Counted from the first letter of the stretch, positions 55,681 to 64,000 are shown. The stretch: 64,000 bases of DNA from Borreliella garinii (GCF_001922545.1 NZ_CP018744.1:372001-436000); one strand, 5' to 3'. The notes: generated by a model not told the origin, from the sequence alone. Numbers and translations: made by a program.

Positions 55681-56670
55681 TTAAAAATTAAATTTTGATT
55701 CTTTGGAACAATCTATTAAAAAGTTATTATTAAAGTTTAAGATTGAAAATATTAAAAAATATGACAAATTTTGATGAATATTTTTAGAATAAATCCTCAA
55801 ATATAAATCAAACTTATATAAAATTTTCAAAACAATTTTTATTTCCTCAATTGAATAATTTTTAACCCCTACTCTATAAATTTTATTTAATGAAAAAAAA
55901 ATTTTATTTTTATTCAATGCACTCTGTAAGCTTCCACATATATTATAATCTATTTGCACCTTTAACAATCTTTTAAATTGCCAAATAAGACTCATCAAAA
56001 CACTAAGAAAATCTTCTCCCTGATCCAAAATAGACTTAATCTTTATCAAAGAATGCTCCATATCTTTTTTTAAAATTGAATTAAATAAAGAAAAAGTGTT
56101 TTCAAAACGAACAAAGCTAATCCAAGAAGTTATATCTTCCTCATCAATGGTGTTGTTCTTGGCAAAAAGCGCAAAAGAATCTATATAAAATTTTAAAATT
56201 TTAGTATCTGAATTTAACATTAAAAGCATTAAATTTATTGCAGAATCTGTAATTTTAATATTAAGATTAAAAAAATTTCTTTTTACAAATGTAAATTTGT
56301 CATCATCAGGAATCTCATAAAAAACTTTTTTTATAAACTTAAGCTTACTCTTAAAATCAATGTTACATGTATTGCTATTAGAAACAAAAATAATAGTTTT
56401 ATTGCTAGACTTTAAAATTGCATTACATACTAGTTCTAAATCTTTACCTGCTTTTAAAAGTTCAGACTCATAAACAATAAAAATTTCTTTTTCTGAAAAA
56501 AAAGAATTGGAAAATAGCTTTTCAACAAATTCCACAACCGAGAGTTCTGACAAAAAAAATTTAGTAACTAAAACTTTCGATTTAAAAGCATCCATCTTGA
56601 CTAGCAACTCTTTTAAATAAGCTTCTTTTAAACCTTGCTCACTACCCAATAATAAATAAACCACTTGCAT
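55681..56670 (-). CDS. holA: DNA polymerase III delta subunit
   Basis: Clamp-loader subunit that opens the beta clamp. The 329 residues from the ATG at 56668-56670 (a TTG one codon earlier is less likely) begin QVVYLLLGSEQGLKEAYLKE, the HolA N-terminal pattern in which the P-loop is degenerate. The middle LMLLMLNSDTKILKFYIDSF (about 145-165) and C-terminal SLIWQFKRLLKVQ (about 225-238) match the delta fold. The sequence is divergent, so identification is by pattern. Confidence 0.8.
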   Translation of the reverse strand: MQVVYLLLGSEQGLKEAYLKELLVKMDAFKSKVLVTKFFLSELSVVEFVEKLFSNSFFSEKEIFIVYESELLKAGKDLELVCNAILKSSNKTIIFVSNSNTCNIDFKSKLKFIKKVFYEIPDDDKFTFVKRNFFNLNIKITDSAINLMLLMLNSDTKILKFYIDSFALFAKNNTIDEEDITSWISFVRFENTFSLFNSILKKDMEHSLIKIKSILDQGEDFLSVLMSLIWQFKRLLKVQIDYNICGSLQSALNKNKIFFSLNKIYRVGVKNYSIEEIKIVLKILYKFDLYLRIYSKNIHQNLSYFLIFSILNFNNNFLIDCSKESKFNF

Positions 56671-56726
56671 CAAAGTAAATTATAATCCAAGTGTTAAATA
56701 TATTATACTTAAGCTAGGAGGAGAAT

Positions 56727-57875
56727 ATGAAAGTTGCAATATTTACAGATACTTATATCCCAGAAAAAAATGGGGTGGCAACTTCAATAAAGCAAATTAA
56801 AGAAGGATTTGAAAAAAATGGATATGAAGTTTACATATTTTGTCCAAAATCCAAAACATCTTTAAACGAAAAAAACGTTTACAGATGTTCATCTATTCAA
56901 ATAAATAAAAAACTTGATGCTGTAATAGCTTTTCCCAATAAAAGAAAAATATCTAAGATAATAAAAAGCTATAAACCAGACATTATTCATACTCACTCCG
57001 AGTTTTCTATGGGTAAAATTGGGAAACAAATTGCATTAAAGCAAAACATACCAATAGTTCACACAAGTCATACAATGTGGGATTATTATTTACATTACCT
57101 AGGAATTTTTAAATATTTTATTAAACCCGACAAAATGATGCAAAAACATTATAATAAAATAAAACATTTTATTTATCCGTCAAGCAAAGCAAAAGAGAGG
57201 TATTTTCGACTTTCAAATAATTCTAATTATAGAATTATTCCAAATGGAGTTGATAGAAAGCTTTTCATAAAAACTTTAAGCAAAGAAAAAAAAGATGAAA
57301 TTTTTAAAAAACACAATATAAAACAAACAGACAAAATAATAATATTTGTTGGAAGAATCAATAAAGAAAAAAACATAAATTCATTAGTAATGAATTTAAA
57401 AGACCTTTTAATACAAAACAAAAATTATAAGCTTATCATTATTGGCAAAGGAAGTGAAGAAAAGGAAATAAAAAACTTTAGCATCAAACATGGGCTTGAA
57501 AAACAAATATTGCTAATAGGAACAATTCCATGGGAAGAAATATGCTTTTACTACAAAATTTCTGATATCTTTGCTAGTCTATCAAGAAGCGAGGTGTATC
57601 CAATGACAGTAATAGAAGCATTAACTGCTGGAATACCTGCTATTTTAATAAATGATTATATATATAAAGACGTAATAAAAGAAGGAATAAACGGATTCTT
57701 AATAAAAAAGTACGAAAACTTATCTTATTACATAGAAAAAGTAATAAAAGATGATAAAACACTAAAAACATTTAAACAAAATGCTAAAAAACACTCTATT
57801 AAATTTTCAAGCTATTTTTTTACAAAAAAAATTGAAAATTATTACTCAGAAATTATTGCAAGAAAAAATCATTAA
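56727..57875 (+). CDS. GT4-family glycosyltransferase, probable glycolipid (monogalactosyl-diacylglycerol) synthase
   Basis: GT-B fold glycosyltransferase of 382 residues. The N-terminal half opens FTDTYIPEKNGVATSIKQI, and includes the THSEFSMGKIG and HTSHTMWDYY segments typical of diacylglycerol glucosyl/galactosyltransferases. The C-terminal half has IPNGVDRKLF, IFVGRINKEKN and the E-x7-E motif in SRSEVYPMTVIEALTAGIPA. The B. burgdorferi gene at this place has been described as a galactolipid synthase (from memory). An AGGAGGAG ribosome site precedes the ATG by about four to seven bases. It ends four bases inside mscS on the other strand. Confidence 0.87.
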   Translation: MKVAIFTDTYIPEKNGVATSIKQIKEGFEKNGYEVYIFCPKSKTSLNEKNVYRCSSIQINKKLDAVIAFPNKRKISKIIKSYKPDIIHTHSEFSMGKIGKQIALKQNIPIVHTSHTMWDYYLHYLGIFKYFIKPDKMMQKHYNKIKHFIYPSSKAKERYFRLSNNSNYRIIPNGVDRKLFIKTLSKEKKDEIFKKHNIKQTDKIIIFVGRINKEKNINSLVMNLKDLLIQNKNYKLIIIGKGSEEKEIKNFSIKHGLEKQILLIGTIPWEEICFYYKISDIFASLSRSEVYPMTVIEALTAGIPAILINDYIYKDVIKEGINGFLIKKYENLSYYIEKVIKDDKTLKTFKQNAKKHSIKFSSYFFTKKIENYYSEIIARKNH

Positions 57876-58714
57876 TATGGCTTATCAAAAGGTATAAAAC
57901 AAATTGGAAACTTAATTTTCATATCCAATAAAACATTTTTAATAGACTCACCAATAAAATATTGAAAAGCCCAAAAAGCATCTGTATTAATAAAAAATCG
58001 AACCTGCACGACTATGTAACAGGGAGTATATTTTTTGACAATAAGAGTAGGAGAACAAATCTCAACATTAAATTCCTTATTATTAAAAATTATTAAATCC
58101 TCTATTTTATCTTTCAATAAACCAATATTCGTATCATGAGGAACTTGAAAAGAAAATACAACTCTTCTTCTAGGATTTGCTGAAAAATTAACAACAAAAT
58201 TGGATGTAAGCTCACTGTTTGGAATTTTAATAATTTCTTCGTCAAATGTTTTAAGTGTAGTAAAAAAAATTTGGACATTCTCAACCAAACCTTCAACATC
58301 GCCACATTTAATATGATCTCCACACTTAAAAAACTTAGAATTCAAAACAATAAATCCGCTAACAAAATTAGACAAAATGCCCTGAGCAGCAAGCCCAATA
58401 GCAAGCCCTAATGATCCGAATACAGCAATAATAGATGTTGTAGGCACCCCAAGATATGGCAATATTATTAAAACAATAAGAAAATCTGTTAAGATTTTGA
58501 AAAAAGATTTTAAAAAGTTGAAAACTGTAGCCTCTAACTTCTCCTCTAATCTAGACTTTTCCAAAGTCTTAAACAAGATTTTGCCTATTTTCTTAACTAT
58601 TAACTTTAAAAAATACCATAGCGCTATAGCAATAGAAACCTTTAAACCATAACCTACTACACTCTCAAGAATATGATTAAAATAATCTTGAAATATAAAA
58701 AACTCCTTAAACAA
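57872..58714 (-). CDS. mscS: Small-conductance mechanosensitive channel (MscS)
   Basis: Heptameric inner-membrane channel that opens on osmotic downshock. The 280 residues have three transmembrane helices; the pore-lining TM3 and next segment are LGLAIGLAAQGILSNFVSGF (about 110), with the usual Gly/Ala packing. The beta domain follows with KCGDVEGLVENVQIFFTTLK and IIKIPNSELTSNFVVNFS, diagnostic of the family. The N-terminal tail is short. It is convergent with the glycosyltransferase gene and divergent from the chromate transporter. Confidence 0.94.
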   Translation of the reverse strand: MFKEFFIFQDYFNHILESVVGYGLKVSIAIALWYFLKLIVKKIGKILFKTLEKSRLEEKLEATVFNFLKSFFKILTDFLIVLIILPYLGVPTTSIIAVFGSLGLAIGLAAQGILSNFVSGFIVLNSKFFKCGDHIKCGDVEGLVENVQIFFTTLKTFDEEIIKIPNSELTSNFVVNFSANPRRRVVFSFQVPHDTNIGLLKDKIEDLIIFNNKEFNVEICSPTLIVKKYTPCYIVVQVRFFINTDAFWAFQYFIGESIKNVLLDMKIKFPICFIPFDKPY

Positions 58715-58887
58715 ACTAAACTTTCCTTCTAATATTCACATAAATTAATTGAATTATATCACAAAAACAAACAAACCTTTCCAATAGAAAAACTCTAGTA
58801 AAAACAACAAGTAAATATTTTAAACATAATAAAGTATGTTTAAATTGCCGCTGTTCAACAATAAAATACACATTACAACAATATTTG

Positions 58888-58896
58888 TGGTAGAAT
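58888..58896 (+). promoter_or_regulatory. Possible extended -10 promoter of the chromate transporter / rpoN operon
   Basis: TGGTAGAAT reads as an extended -10 (TGnTAnnAT), 24 bases before the first in-frame start at 58921. The -35 area (58868-58873) is poor. If used, it would drive the whole plus-strand series from the chrA halves through rpoN to the antiporter, whose genes are separated by at most 14 bases. It may also not be the main one, since the 58715-58920 region is very AT-rich. Confidence 0.4.
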
Positions 58897-58920
58897 TAGT
58901 GCCAAAGGTTTTTACTAAAT

Positions 58921-59526
58921 TTGACAAAACACATGAAGAGAAAGAGACAAAAAAAAATATATGAAATGCTGAACTTATTTTTACTTGTCTTCAAAACAAC
59001 AACGCTTACAATTGGTGGGGGATTAATAATCATATCTGAACTTAAGAAAATACTTGTTAAAAAGAGAAAAATAATATCTGAGGACGATTTTAACAAAATA
59101 TTAGCAACATCAAATGTTATTCCTGGAGTTACAGCAATTAATTTTGTGTTCCTAGTAGGAAGAAAATTTGGGGGGTTTCCATGCGCACTTTTACTCGTTG
59201 TTGCCGGAATTTTACCTTCCATTATTGCAATAATAATGGTTTTTCTTTACCTAAAATTAGTACCAAATAGCATACATGTTGAAAAATTTCTCGAAGGTGC
59301 AAAAATCTCTTCAATTATTATAATGTTAACAGTTGTTTTAAAATTTTCAAAAAAAATGTTGAATAATTCTATAATAAAATGGACAATATGTTTTCTTGTA
59401 ATTTTTGCAATTTTTAAATTAAAAATAAGAATATCATATATACTGCTAATTTTCTTTTTAATATACACATTAAAATATATAACAATAAAAAAAATATTAA
59501 CTAAAGAGAAAAAGGATATCGATTGA
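58921..59526 (+). CDS. Chromate transporter (CHR) family, first half
   Basis: A 201-residue membrane protein of about five helices, equal to one half of the usual two-repeat ChrA. It has the family features LVFKTTTLTIGGGLIIISEL, DDFNKILATSNVIPGVTAIN and GRKFGGFPCALLLVVAGILP. In true ChrA proteins GPxG/PGP motifs line the path; here TPGP is VIPGV, so the substrate may differ. The start is a TTG at 58921, though an ATG at 58933 is as likely. It overlaps the second half by four bases, so both halves are probably made together and pair. Confidence 0.85.
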   Translation: MTKHMKRKRQKKIYEMLNLFLLVFKTTTLTIGGGLIIISELKKILVKKRKIISEDDFNKILATSNVIPGVTAINFVFLVGRKFGGFPCALLLVVAGILPSIIAIIMVFLYLKLVPNSIHVEKFLEGAKISSIIIMLTVVLKFSKKMLNNSIIKWTICFLVIFAIFKLKIRISYILLIFFLIYTLKYITIKKILTKEKKDID

Positions 59527-60056
59527 TTTTAATAAACTTATTCATTACATTTCTAAAAATCGGATTATTAAATTTCGGGGGTGGCAATGGAATTGCAGCG
59601 ATAATAAACAATGAAATAATTAATAATAAACAGTGGATAACAAAAGAAGAATTTGTCAATATGATTACAATATCAAGAATAACTCCTGGGCCTATTGCCA
59701 CAAACATAGCAACATACGTTGGAATGAAAACTGCAGGAATTGCAGGAGCAATAATTGCTACAGGGGCATTAATAACGGCTCCAATAATAATAATGATTAT
59801 TATCCTCTTAATGCTACACAAAACAAGCTTTTTAACTTATTGTTTAGAAAATCTAAAGCCTATTATTGTTGCACTGTGGATAATTACAATAATCATTCTG
59901 ATCGAAAACACATATTTAAAGATAGAAAACGACAAAACAGAGTTTTTAAGAACCTTGGCTATTGTGGGAATTAATTTTTTTATTTTATTTTTTTATAATA
60001 AAATAAGCCCAGCATTAGTAATTATACTTAGCGGGTTTTTTTATACATTAATATAA
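59523..60056 (+). CDS. Chromate transporter (CHR) family, second half
   Basis: A 177-residue membrane protein homologous to the first half: FLKIGLLNFGGGNGIAAIIN, WITKEEFVNMITISRITPGP and NIATYVGMKTAGIAGAII. This half keeps the TPGP motif lost in its partner. Such short-chain pairs are thought to act as heterodimers in place of one long ChrA. The start is a TTG at 59523-59525. It ends two bases before rpoN. Confidence 0.88.
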   Translation: MILINLFITFLKIGLLNFGGGNGIAAIINNEIINNKQWITKEEFVNMITISRITPGPIATNIATYVGMKTAGIAGAIIATGALITAPIIIMIIILLMLHKTSFLTYCLENLKPIIVALWIITIIILIENTYLKIENDKTEFLRTLAIVGINFFILFFYNKISPALVIILSGFFYTLI

Positions 60057-60058
60057 AT

Positions 60059-61318
60059 ATGATTAAACAAAAATTAAAGTTATCCCAAAATTTAAACTCA
60101 ATTCAATTGCAAACAATAAAAATATTAAGTCTTAACAAAAAAGAATTAACACAGCTTATACTGGAAGAAAGCGAAAATAACGAATGCCTAGAAATAGACT
60201 CAAACAAAATATTTTTTGAAACATTAAAAACATATAGGTTTAAAAAAGCTTTTTATAAAGAAGATAATATGATAAAAAATCAACACGACATAGCTCTTGA
60301 AAAAACACAAACAAATACTTCTTTAAAAGAACACCTTTTGCTACAACTAAGAATTCAGAGAATAAATGAAGATGAACTTAAAATAGGTGAAATATTAATA
60401 AACAATCTAAACAACAAAGGGTTTCATATAATAAACCCTTACGACCTTTTTAAAAAGGAAGAAAAAGAAAAAGTAAAAAAAATAATTGAACTTATTCAAA
60501 AATTTGATCCAATTGGAATTTGCGTTCCCAATATAATAGAATCTTTAATTTTGCAAGCAAAGCATCATAAATTAGAAGCCAATATTATTAAAATTCTTGA
60601 AAAGGCAGAACTTCTTGAAAAAACTCAAGAAAAGTTAAAAGAAGAACTTAAAATAAGAAGTAAAGAATTTAACAAAGCTTTAGAAATTATAAGACAAAAA
60701 CTTAATCCCAACCCAACACTCGAATTTAAAGACCCAGAAGACACTAATTTCTATATTGATCCAGATATATTAATAATAAACCACAATAACAAATTTGAAA
60801 TTAAAATCAAAGAAGTTAACATCTTTAAAAAAGAACTTAAAAAGACAACTATAAATCCTCAAAAACAAAAAAAAGCAAAATGGTTAATAGAATCATTAAG
60901 ATATAGAGACGAAATACTTGCAAAAATAGGAATAGCTATATATACATTGCAAAAAGAATTTCTAAGAAGAGGTTTTAAAAGCTTAAGACCAATGAACTTG
61001 AGCATTTTGTCAGAAAAAATAAGTGTATCAAAATCAACAATATCAAGAGCAATAAAAAATAAATATTTAAAATGTGAATGGGGTACTATATTAATCAAAG
61101 AGCTCTTTAGCTCTGTTGGTGGAGCAAAAACAAATGAATTTTCAAAATTAAGCATTAAAATAACGGTAAAAAAGTTACTAGAAGTAAATAAAAAGATGTC
61201 AGATAAAGCGATTTCTGCTATACTGAAATCCAAAGGGATCTCCATTTCTAGAAGAACAGTAAACAAGTATAGAAATGAATTAAAATCTGAGAAAGGAAAG
61301 ATATATTATGGAACCTAA
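60059..61318 (+). CDS. rpoN: RNA polymerase sigma-54 factor
   Basis: Alternative sigma factor that reads -24/-12 promoters with the help of AAA+ activators; in B. burgdorferi it works with Rrp2 to turn on rpoS. The 419 residues show the Leu/Gln-rich activator region LSQNLNSIQLQTIKILSLNK (about 9-28), the core-binding domain with DPIGICVPNIIESLILQAK, then the helix-turn-helix region SILSEKISVSKSTISRAIKN (about 318-337), EWGTILIKELFS, and the RpoN box SRRTVNKYRNE (about 396-406). It starts two bases after the transporter gene and overlaps hpf by 11. Confidence 0.96.
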   Translation: MIKQKLKLSQNLNSIQLQTIKILSLNKKELTQLILEESENNECLEIDSNKIFFETLKTYRFKKAFYKEDNMIKNQHDIALEKTQTNTSLKEHLLLQLRIQRINEDELKIGEILINNLNNKGFHIINPYDLFKKEEKEKVKKIIELIQKFDPIGICVPNIIESLILQAKHHKLEANIIKILEKAELLEKTQEKLKEELKIRSKEFNKALEIIRQKLNPNPTLEFKDPEDTNFYIDPDILIINHNNKFEIKIKEVNIFKKELKKTTINPQKQKKAKWLIESLRYRDEILAKIGIAIYTLQKEFLRRGFKSLRPMNLSILSEKISVSKSTISRAIKNKYLKCEWGTILIKELFSSVGGAKTNEFSKLSIKITVKKLLEVNKKMSDKAISAILKSKGISISRRTVNKYRNELKSEKGKIYYGT

Positions 61319-61601
61319 AATTCAGACAGTTAATTATAACTTAAATGAGAGTGAAAAAAATTTTATTCTCAAAAAACTAGAAAAATTTGATACTCATATC
61401 AAAAAACATGTAGAAAATTTAAAAATTACAATAAAAAAAGAACATGAGCTTCTTGAATTCGACGCACATGTTCACTTTAATTGGGGAAAAATAATACATA
61501 TAAGAGAAGACGATAAAGTATTTCTCAACCTTATTGATAGAGCAATAGAAAAACTTTACAAAACAGCAATTAAAGAAAAAGAGAAAAAAAATAACAAATA
61601 A
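61308..61601 (+). CDS. hpf: Ribosome hibernation promoting factor, short form
   Basis: A 97-residue YfiA/HPF protein that binds the decoding centre and inactivates ribosomes in stationary cells. The beta-alpha-beta fold is visible in FDTHIKKHVENLKITIKKEH and FDAHVHFNWGKIIHIREDDK, with a basic final helix, RAIEKLYKTAIKEKEKK. There is no long C-terminal dimerisation domain, so it is the short form that needs a partner or acts alone. An HPF was seen bound in a B. burgdorferi ribosome structure (from memory), most likely this protein. It overlaps rpoN by 11 bases. Confidence 0.9.
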   Translation: MEPKIQTVNYNLNESEKNFILKKLEKFDTHIKKHVENLKITIKKEHELLEFDAHVHFNWGKIIHIREDDKVFLNLIDRAIEKLYKTAIKEKEKKNNK

Positions 61602-61613
61602 GATAAGTAAAAA

Positions 61614-61877
61614 ATGCAAGAAGTAAAAATTGAGATAATAAATAAAGATGGAATACATTCAAGGTCAGCAAACATCATTGCTGAATCCACAAATAAAAAC
61701 TCTTTATGCGATATCAAGATAACAAAAAAGAATAATAGAAAAGCTGATGCAAAATCTGCAATTGAAATTATTATATTAGGAATAATATACAAAGAAAAAG
61801 CAAACATAATAGTCGTAGAGAAAAAAGAAAAACTGGTAATTAAAAATTTGTCAAACTTACTAAAATGCAATTTTTAA
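61614..61877 (+). CDS. HPr-like phosphocarrier protein
   Basis: An 87-residue HPr/NPr-family protein. His15 and Arg17 of the active-site loop are kept in GIHSRSANIIAE, although the usual HARPA is HSRSA. The Ser that regulates some HPr proteins may correspond to the one in DAKSAIEIIILG (about 46-57). It probably receives phosphate from enzyme I encoded elsewhere and passes it to an EIIA domain; the nearest candidate is the EIIA domain of the next gene, 14 bases downstream. It follows hpf by 12 bases. Confidence 0.86.
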   Translation: MQEVKIEIINKDGIHSRSANIIAESTNKNSLCDIKITKKNNRKADAKSAIEIIILGIIYKEKANIIVVEKKEKLVIKNLSNLLKCNF

Positions 61878-61891
61878 AAAGAGCTTGAAAA

Positions 61892-63997
61892 ATGAATAAA
61901 AAAATTTTTTATACAACAATATTATTGCACTTACCTAATCTTCTATTTTCATACTCAACAAAATATGACATTGAAGCAAAAATGTCATATTTTGTCATGA
62001 GCCTGGCAATCATTGTAATCTCATCTATTTCACTGGGCAATCTAGTAGCTAAAATAGGGATTCCAAAAGTAATAGGGCAAATAACAGCAGGAATAATTCT
62101 AAGTCCGAATGCCTTTGGGAAAATTCAAATACCTTTATTATTCCCATTAGGAATAACTCAAATTGGAGAAAATTATTTAATAGATGAAAAAATATTTGCA
62201 ATCTCTACCATAGCTTCAATAATATTGCTTTTTACAGCGGGACTTGAAACTGACTTAAAATTGTTTATCAAATTTTTGCCACGCGGAGGAATTATTGGAA
62301 TAACAGAAGTTATTGGCACCTTCACAAGTTTTGTACTAATGGCCAGCATAATTTTTAATGTCCCTCTAATAAGCCCAACCTCGCTTTTTATTGGAATAAT
62401 TGGAACTCCAACATCAGCAGGAATCGCAGCAAGTATACTCTCCGCAAAGAAAAAAATGAGCACTTCAGAAGGAGTGACAATAATCTCAACTTCAATTATT
62501 GACGATGTGCTTTCAATGCTTATGCTTACAAGCGTAATAACTATATCAAGATCTATATCAGATCTTGATATAGCAAGCTCTATCAAAACAATAATTCAAA
62601 GCATAGTAATTTGGCTATGCTTAACTTTCTCTTTAATATATGTATCAGAAACACTCTCAAAACTGTTGAAAAAATTAAATAGTGTTACCTTAGCAACCGT
62701 AATAACACTCTCTCTAGCCCTTACTATTGCAAGTATTTTCCAAAATCTAGGAATGTCTTTTGTTGTTGGCGCTTATGTGTTTGGACTTGCCATGTCAAAA
62801 ACAGACATTGTATATGTAATTCAAGACAAACTAACAATCTTTGAAAGATTTTTTATCCCAATCTTTTTTACATCAATTGGACTTATGTCAGATATTAATG
62901 AAATATTCTCAAAAGAAGTTCTTATTTTAGGATTAGCAATTAGCACAATAGCAATAATTACTAAAAGTATATTTTGCTTTATTCCAGCACTCTTTTTAGG
63001 ATTCAATAAACTTGGGGCCTTAAAAATTGCAACCGGGATGGTACCTAGAGGAGAAGTTTCACTTATTATGGCAAATGTAGCATTATCTTCGGGATTTATT
63101 AGCCAAAAAATATTTGGAATAATAATAATAATGGTATTTTTGCCAACAATCATTGTAACACCCATAATAAACTTTTTATTCAAAATAAATAAAAGCGGAC
63201 TTAAAAAAGAGCTCCCAATAGATCAAAATACACACATATGCGTGTATTTTGAATATGATAATTTAGCCAAAATTCTTGTATGGGACTTGAAAAATGAGTT
63301 AAGAAAAGAAGGATTTTTCACACAACAAATTAAAAATGACTCTTCACAATATATTAATGCAAGAAAAAATAATATATCCTTCTCAATAAAGCGAGAAGGC
63401 AGTCAAATCACATTCGAATGCCCAAACAAGCACTTAATTATAATACAAGATCTTTTTAGAGAAACAATCTTAAACTTAGAAAAAATAACCGAAGAAGTTA
63501 AAACAGTCTCTTTAAGAGCAAAAAAACTAGATTATTCAATAAATTATGATAAAATTCTTAGTAAGATCAACCTAAATAAAAGAATAAAAAAGGAAAACAT
63601 TATTTTAGAATTAAAAGCAAGCAATAAGGCTGATGTAATAAGAGAACTTCTAAGCGTAATAAACATTGAAATTGATAAAGAAAGAATATTTCAAGATTTA
63701 ATGGAAAGAGAAAAATTAATTACTACTGCACTAAAAGAAGGCTTTGCTATTCCTCATTTAAAAACAAATTTAATCTCAAAAATACATATTGCAATAGGAA
63801 TAAGCCATGAAGGGATTGATTTTAATGCTCTTGACAAAAATTTAAGCCATGTTTTTATATTAATATTATGCCCAGCAAAAGATTATGTTAGCTATCCCAG
63901 AATCTTGGCATCTGTTGTAGGCAAAGTTGATCTATACAAAAAAGAAATTTTAAATGCGAAAACAGACAAAGAAATTTATAATATAATAGTAGGCTAA
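61892..63997 (+). CDS. CPA2-type cation/H+ antiporter fused to a PTS EIIA domain
   Basis: A 701-residue protein. Residues about 1-430 form some 13 transmembrane helices of the CPA2 (Kef/NapA-like) family, with the GIPKVIGQITAGIILSPNAF region, the double-Asp motif IIDDVLSM (about 206) and PRGEVSLIMA near 388. About 440-545 are a cytoplasmic domain of alternating strands and helices that I cannot name. About 550-700 are a PTS_EIIA_2 (fructose/nitrogen type) domain, with GFAIPHLKTN containing the phosphorylatable His622 (codon 63755-63757). EIIA would let PTS phosphorylation control the antiporter. It ends with TAA at 63995-63997. Confidence 0.9.
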   Translation: MNKKIFYTTILLHLPNLLFSYSTKYDIEAKMSYFVMSLAIIVISSISLGNLVAKIGIPKVIGQITAGIILSPNAFGKIQIPLLFPLGITQIGENYLIDEKIFAISTIASIILLFTAGLETDLKLFIKFLPRGGIIGITEVIGTFTSFVLMASIIFNVPLISPTSLFIGIIGTPTSAGIAASILSAKKKMSTSEGVTIISTSIIDDVLSMLMLTSVITISRSISDLDIASSIKTIIQSIVIWLCLTFSLIYVSETLSKLLKKLNSVTLATVITLSLALTIASIFQNLGMSFVVGAYVFGLAMSKTDIVYVIQDKLTIFERFFIPIFFTSIGLMSDINEIFSKEVLILGLAISTIAIITKSIFCFIPALFLGFNKLGALKIATGMVPRGEVSLIMANVALSSGFISQKIFGIIIIMVFLPTIIVTPIINFLFKINKSGLKKELPIDQNTHICVYFEYDNLAKILVWDLKNELRKEGFFTQQIKNDSSQYINARKNNISFSIKREGSQITFECPNKHLIIIQDLFRETILNLEKITEEVKTVSLRAKKLDYSINYDKILSKINLNKRIKKENIILELKASNKADVIRELLSVINIEIDKERIFQDLMEREKLITTALKEGFAIPHLKTNLISKIHIAIGISHEGIDFNALDKNLSHVFILILCPAKDYVSYPRILASVVGKVDLYKKEILNAKTDKEIYNIIVG

Positions 63998-64000
63998 ATT

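Noticed and set aside
56679-56709. Several TATAAT-like strings between holA and the glycosyltransferase
   Set aside because: No -35 on either strand and some lie too close to the starts; not enough to call a promoter.
1-64000. Search for CRISPR arrays, insertion sequences, prophage genes, riboswitches and an origin
   Set aside because: No regularly spaced direct repeats, transposase or phage genes, or known riboswitch motifs were seen; the gene content is core chromosome throughout.

Overview
The window is a stretch of a very AT-rich bacterial chromosome that I read as a Lyme-group or relapsing-fever spirochete (Borrelia/Borreliella). The grounds are the gene order (grpE-dnaK-dnaJ; an archaeal-type pheT-pheS pair beside a giant coiled-coil gene; a tuf-first S10/spc/alpha ribosomal operon; dnaX-ebfC beside an SRP RNA; rpoN-hpf-HPr-antiporter) and the typical short borrelial lipobox proteins. 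From memory it is collinear with about BB0447 to BB0519 of B. burgdorferi B31. I could not run a search, so the species is not fixed.

Layout. 1-3931 (+): end of grpE, dnaK, dnaJ and an rRNA methyltransferase. 3981-18042 (-): trxB, pheT, pheS, a 2162-residue coiled-coil protein, a HAD phosphatase, a probable NlpC/P60-like envelope protein and der. 18120-18875 (+): a GerMN-domain protein. 18872-21954 (-): tlyA, ymdB, rny. 22024-36238 (-): one long transcription unit of tuf, S10, spc and alpha genes with secY and rpoA, preceded by a good promoter and a structured leader. 36710-41707: a small lipoprotein, a MATE transporter, a 54-codon ORF, murA, a second YmdB-like protein and a small membrane protein. 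41711-48603 (-): lspA, NIF3, PgeF, lptB-lptA-lptC, ndk, ebfC, dnaX. 48838-50150: SRP RNA and four tRNA genes around a lipoprotein gene. 50204-58714: TPR and FN3 envelope proteins, uvrC, a lipoprotein, holA, a GT4 glycosyltransferase and MscS. 58921-63997 (+): a two-gene chromate-type transporter, rpoN, hpf, an HPr-like protein and a CPA2 antiporter fused to a PTS EIIA domain.

How the parts work together. Most genes lie on the minus strand and serve translation, protein folding, secretion and envelope building. The lspA and lpt genes serve the lipoprotein-rich, LPS-free envelope of these spirochetes. The right-hand rpoN cluster looks like a rebuilt nitrogen-PTS: sigma-54, a ribosome hibernation factor and an HPr-like phosphocarrier next to a cation/H+ antiporter that carries its own EIIA domain.

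The observations I rate highest are the EIIA-antiporter fusion with its HPr neighbour, two perfectly symmetric 40-bp palindromes that act as candidate bidirectional promoters, a YmdB paralogue that has lost its metal ligands, the Lpt-like transport genes in an organism without LPS, and the giant coiled-coil protein. No insertion sequence, prophage, CRISPR array or replication origin was seen.
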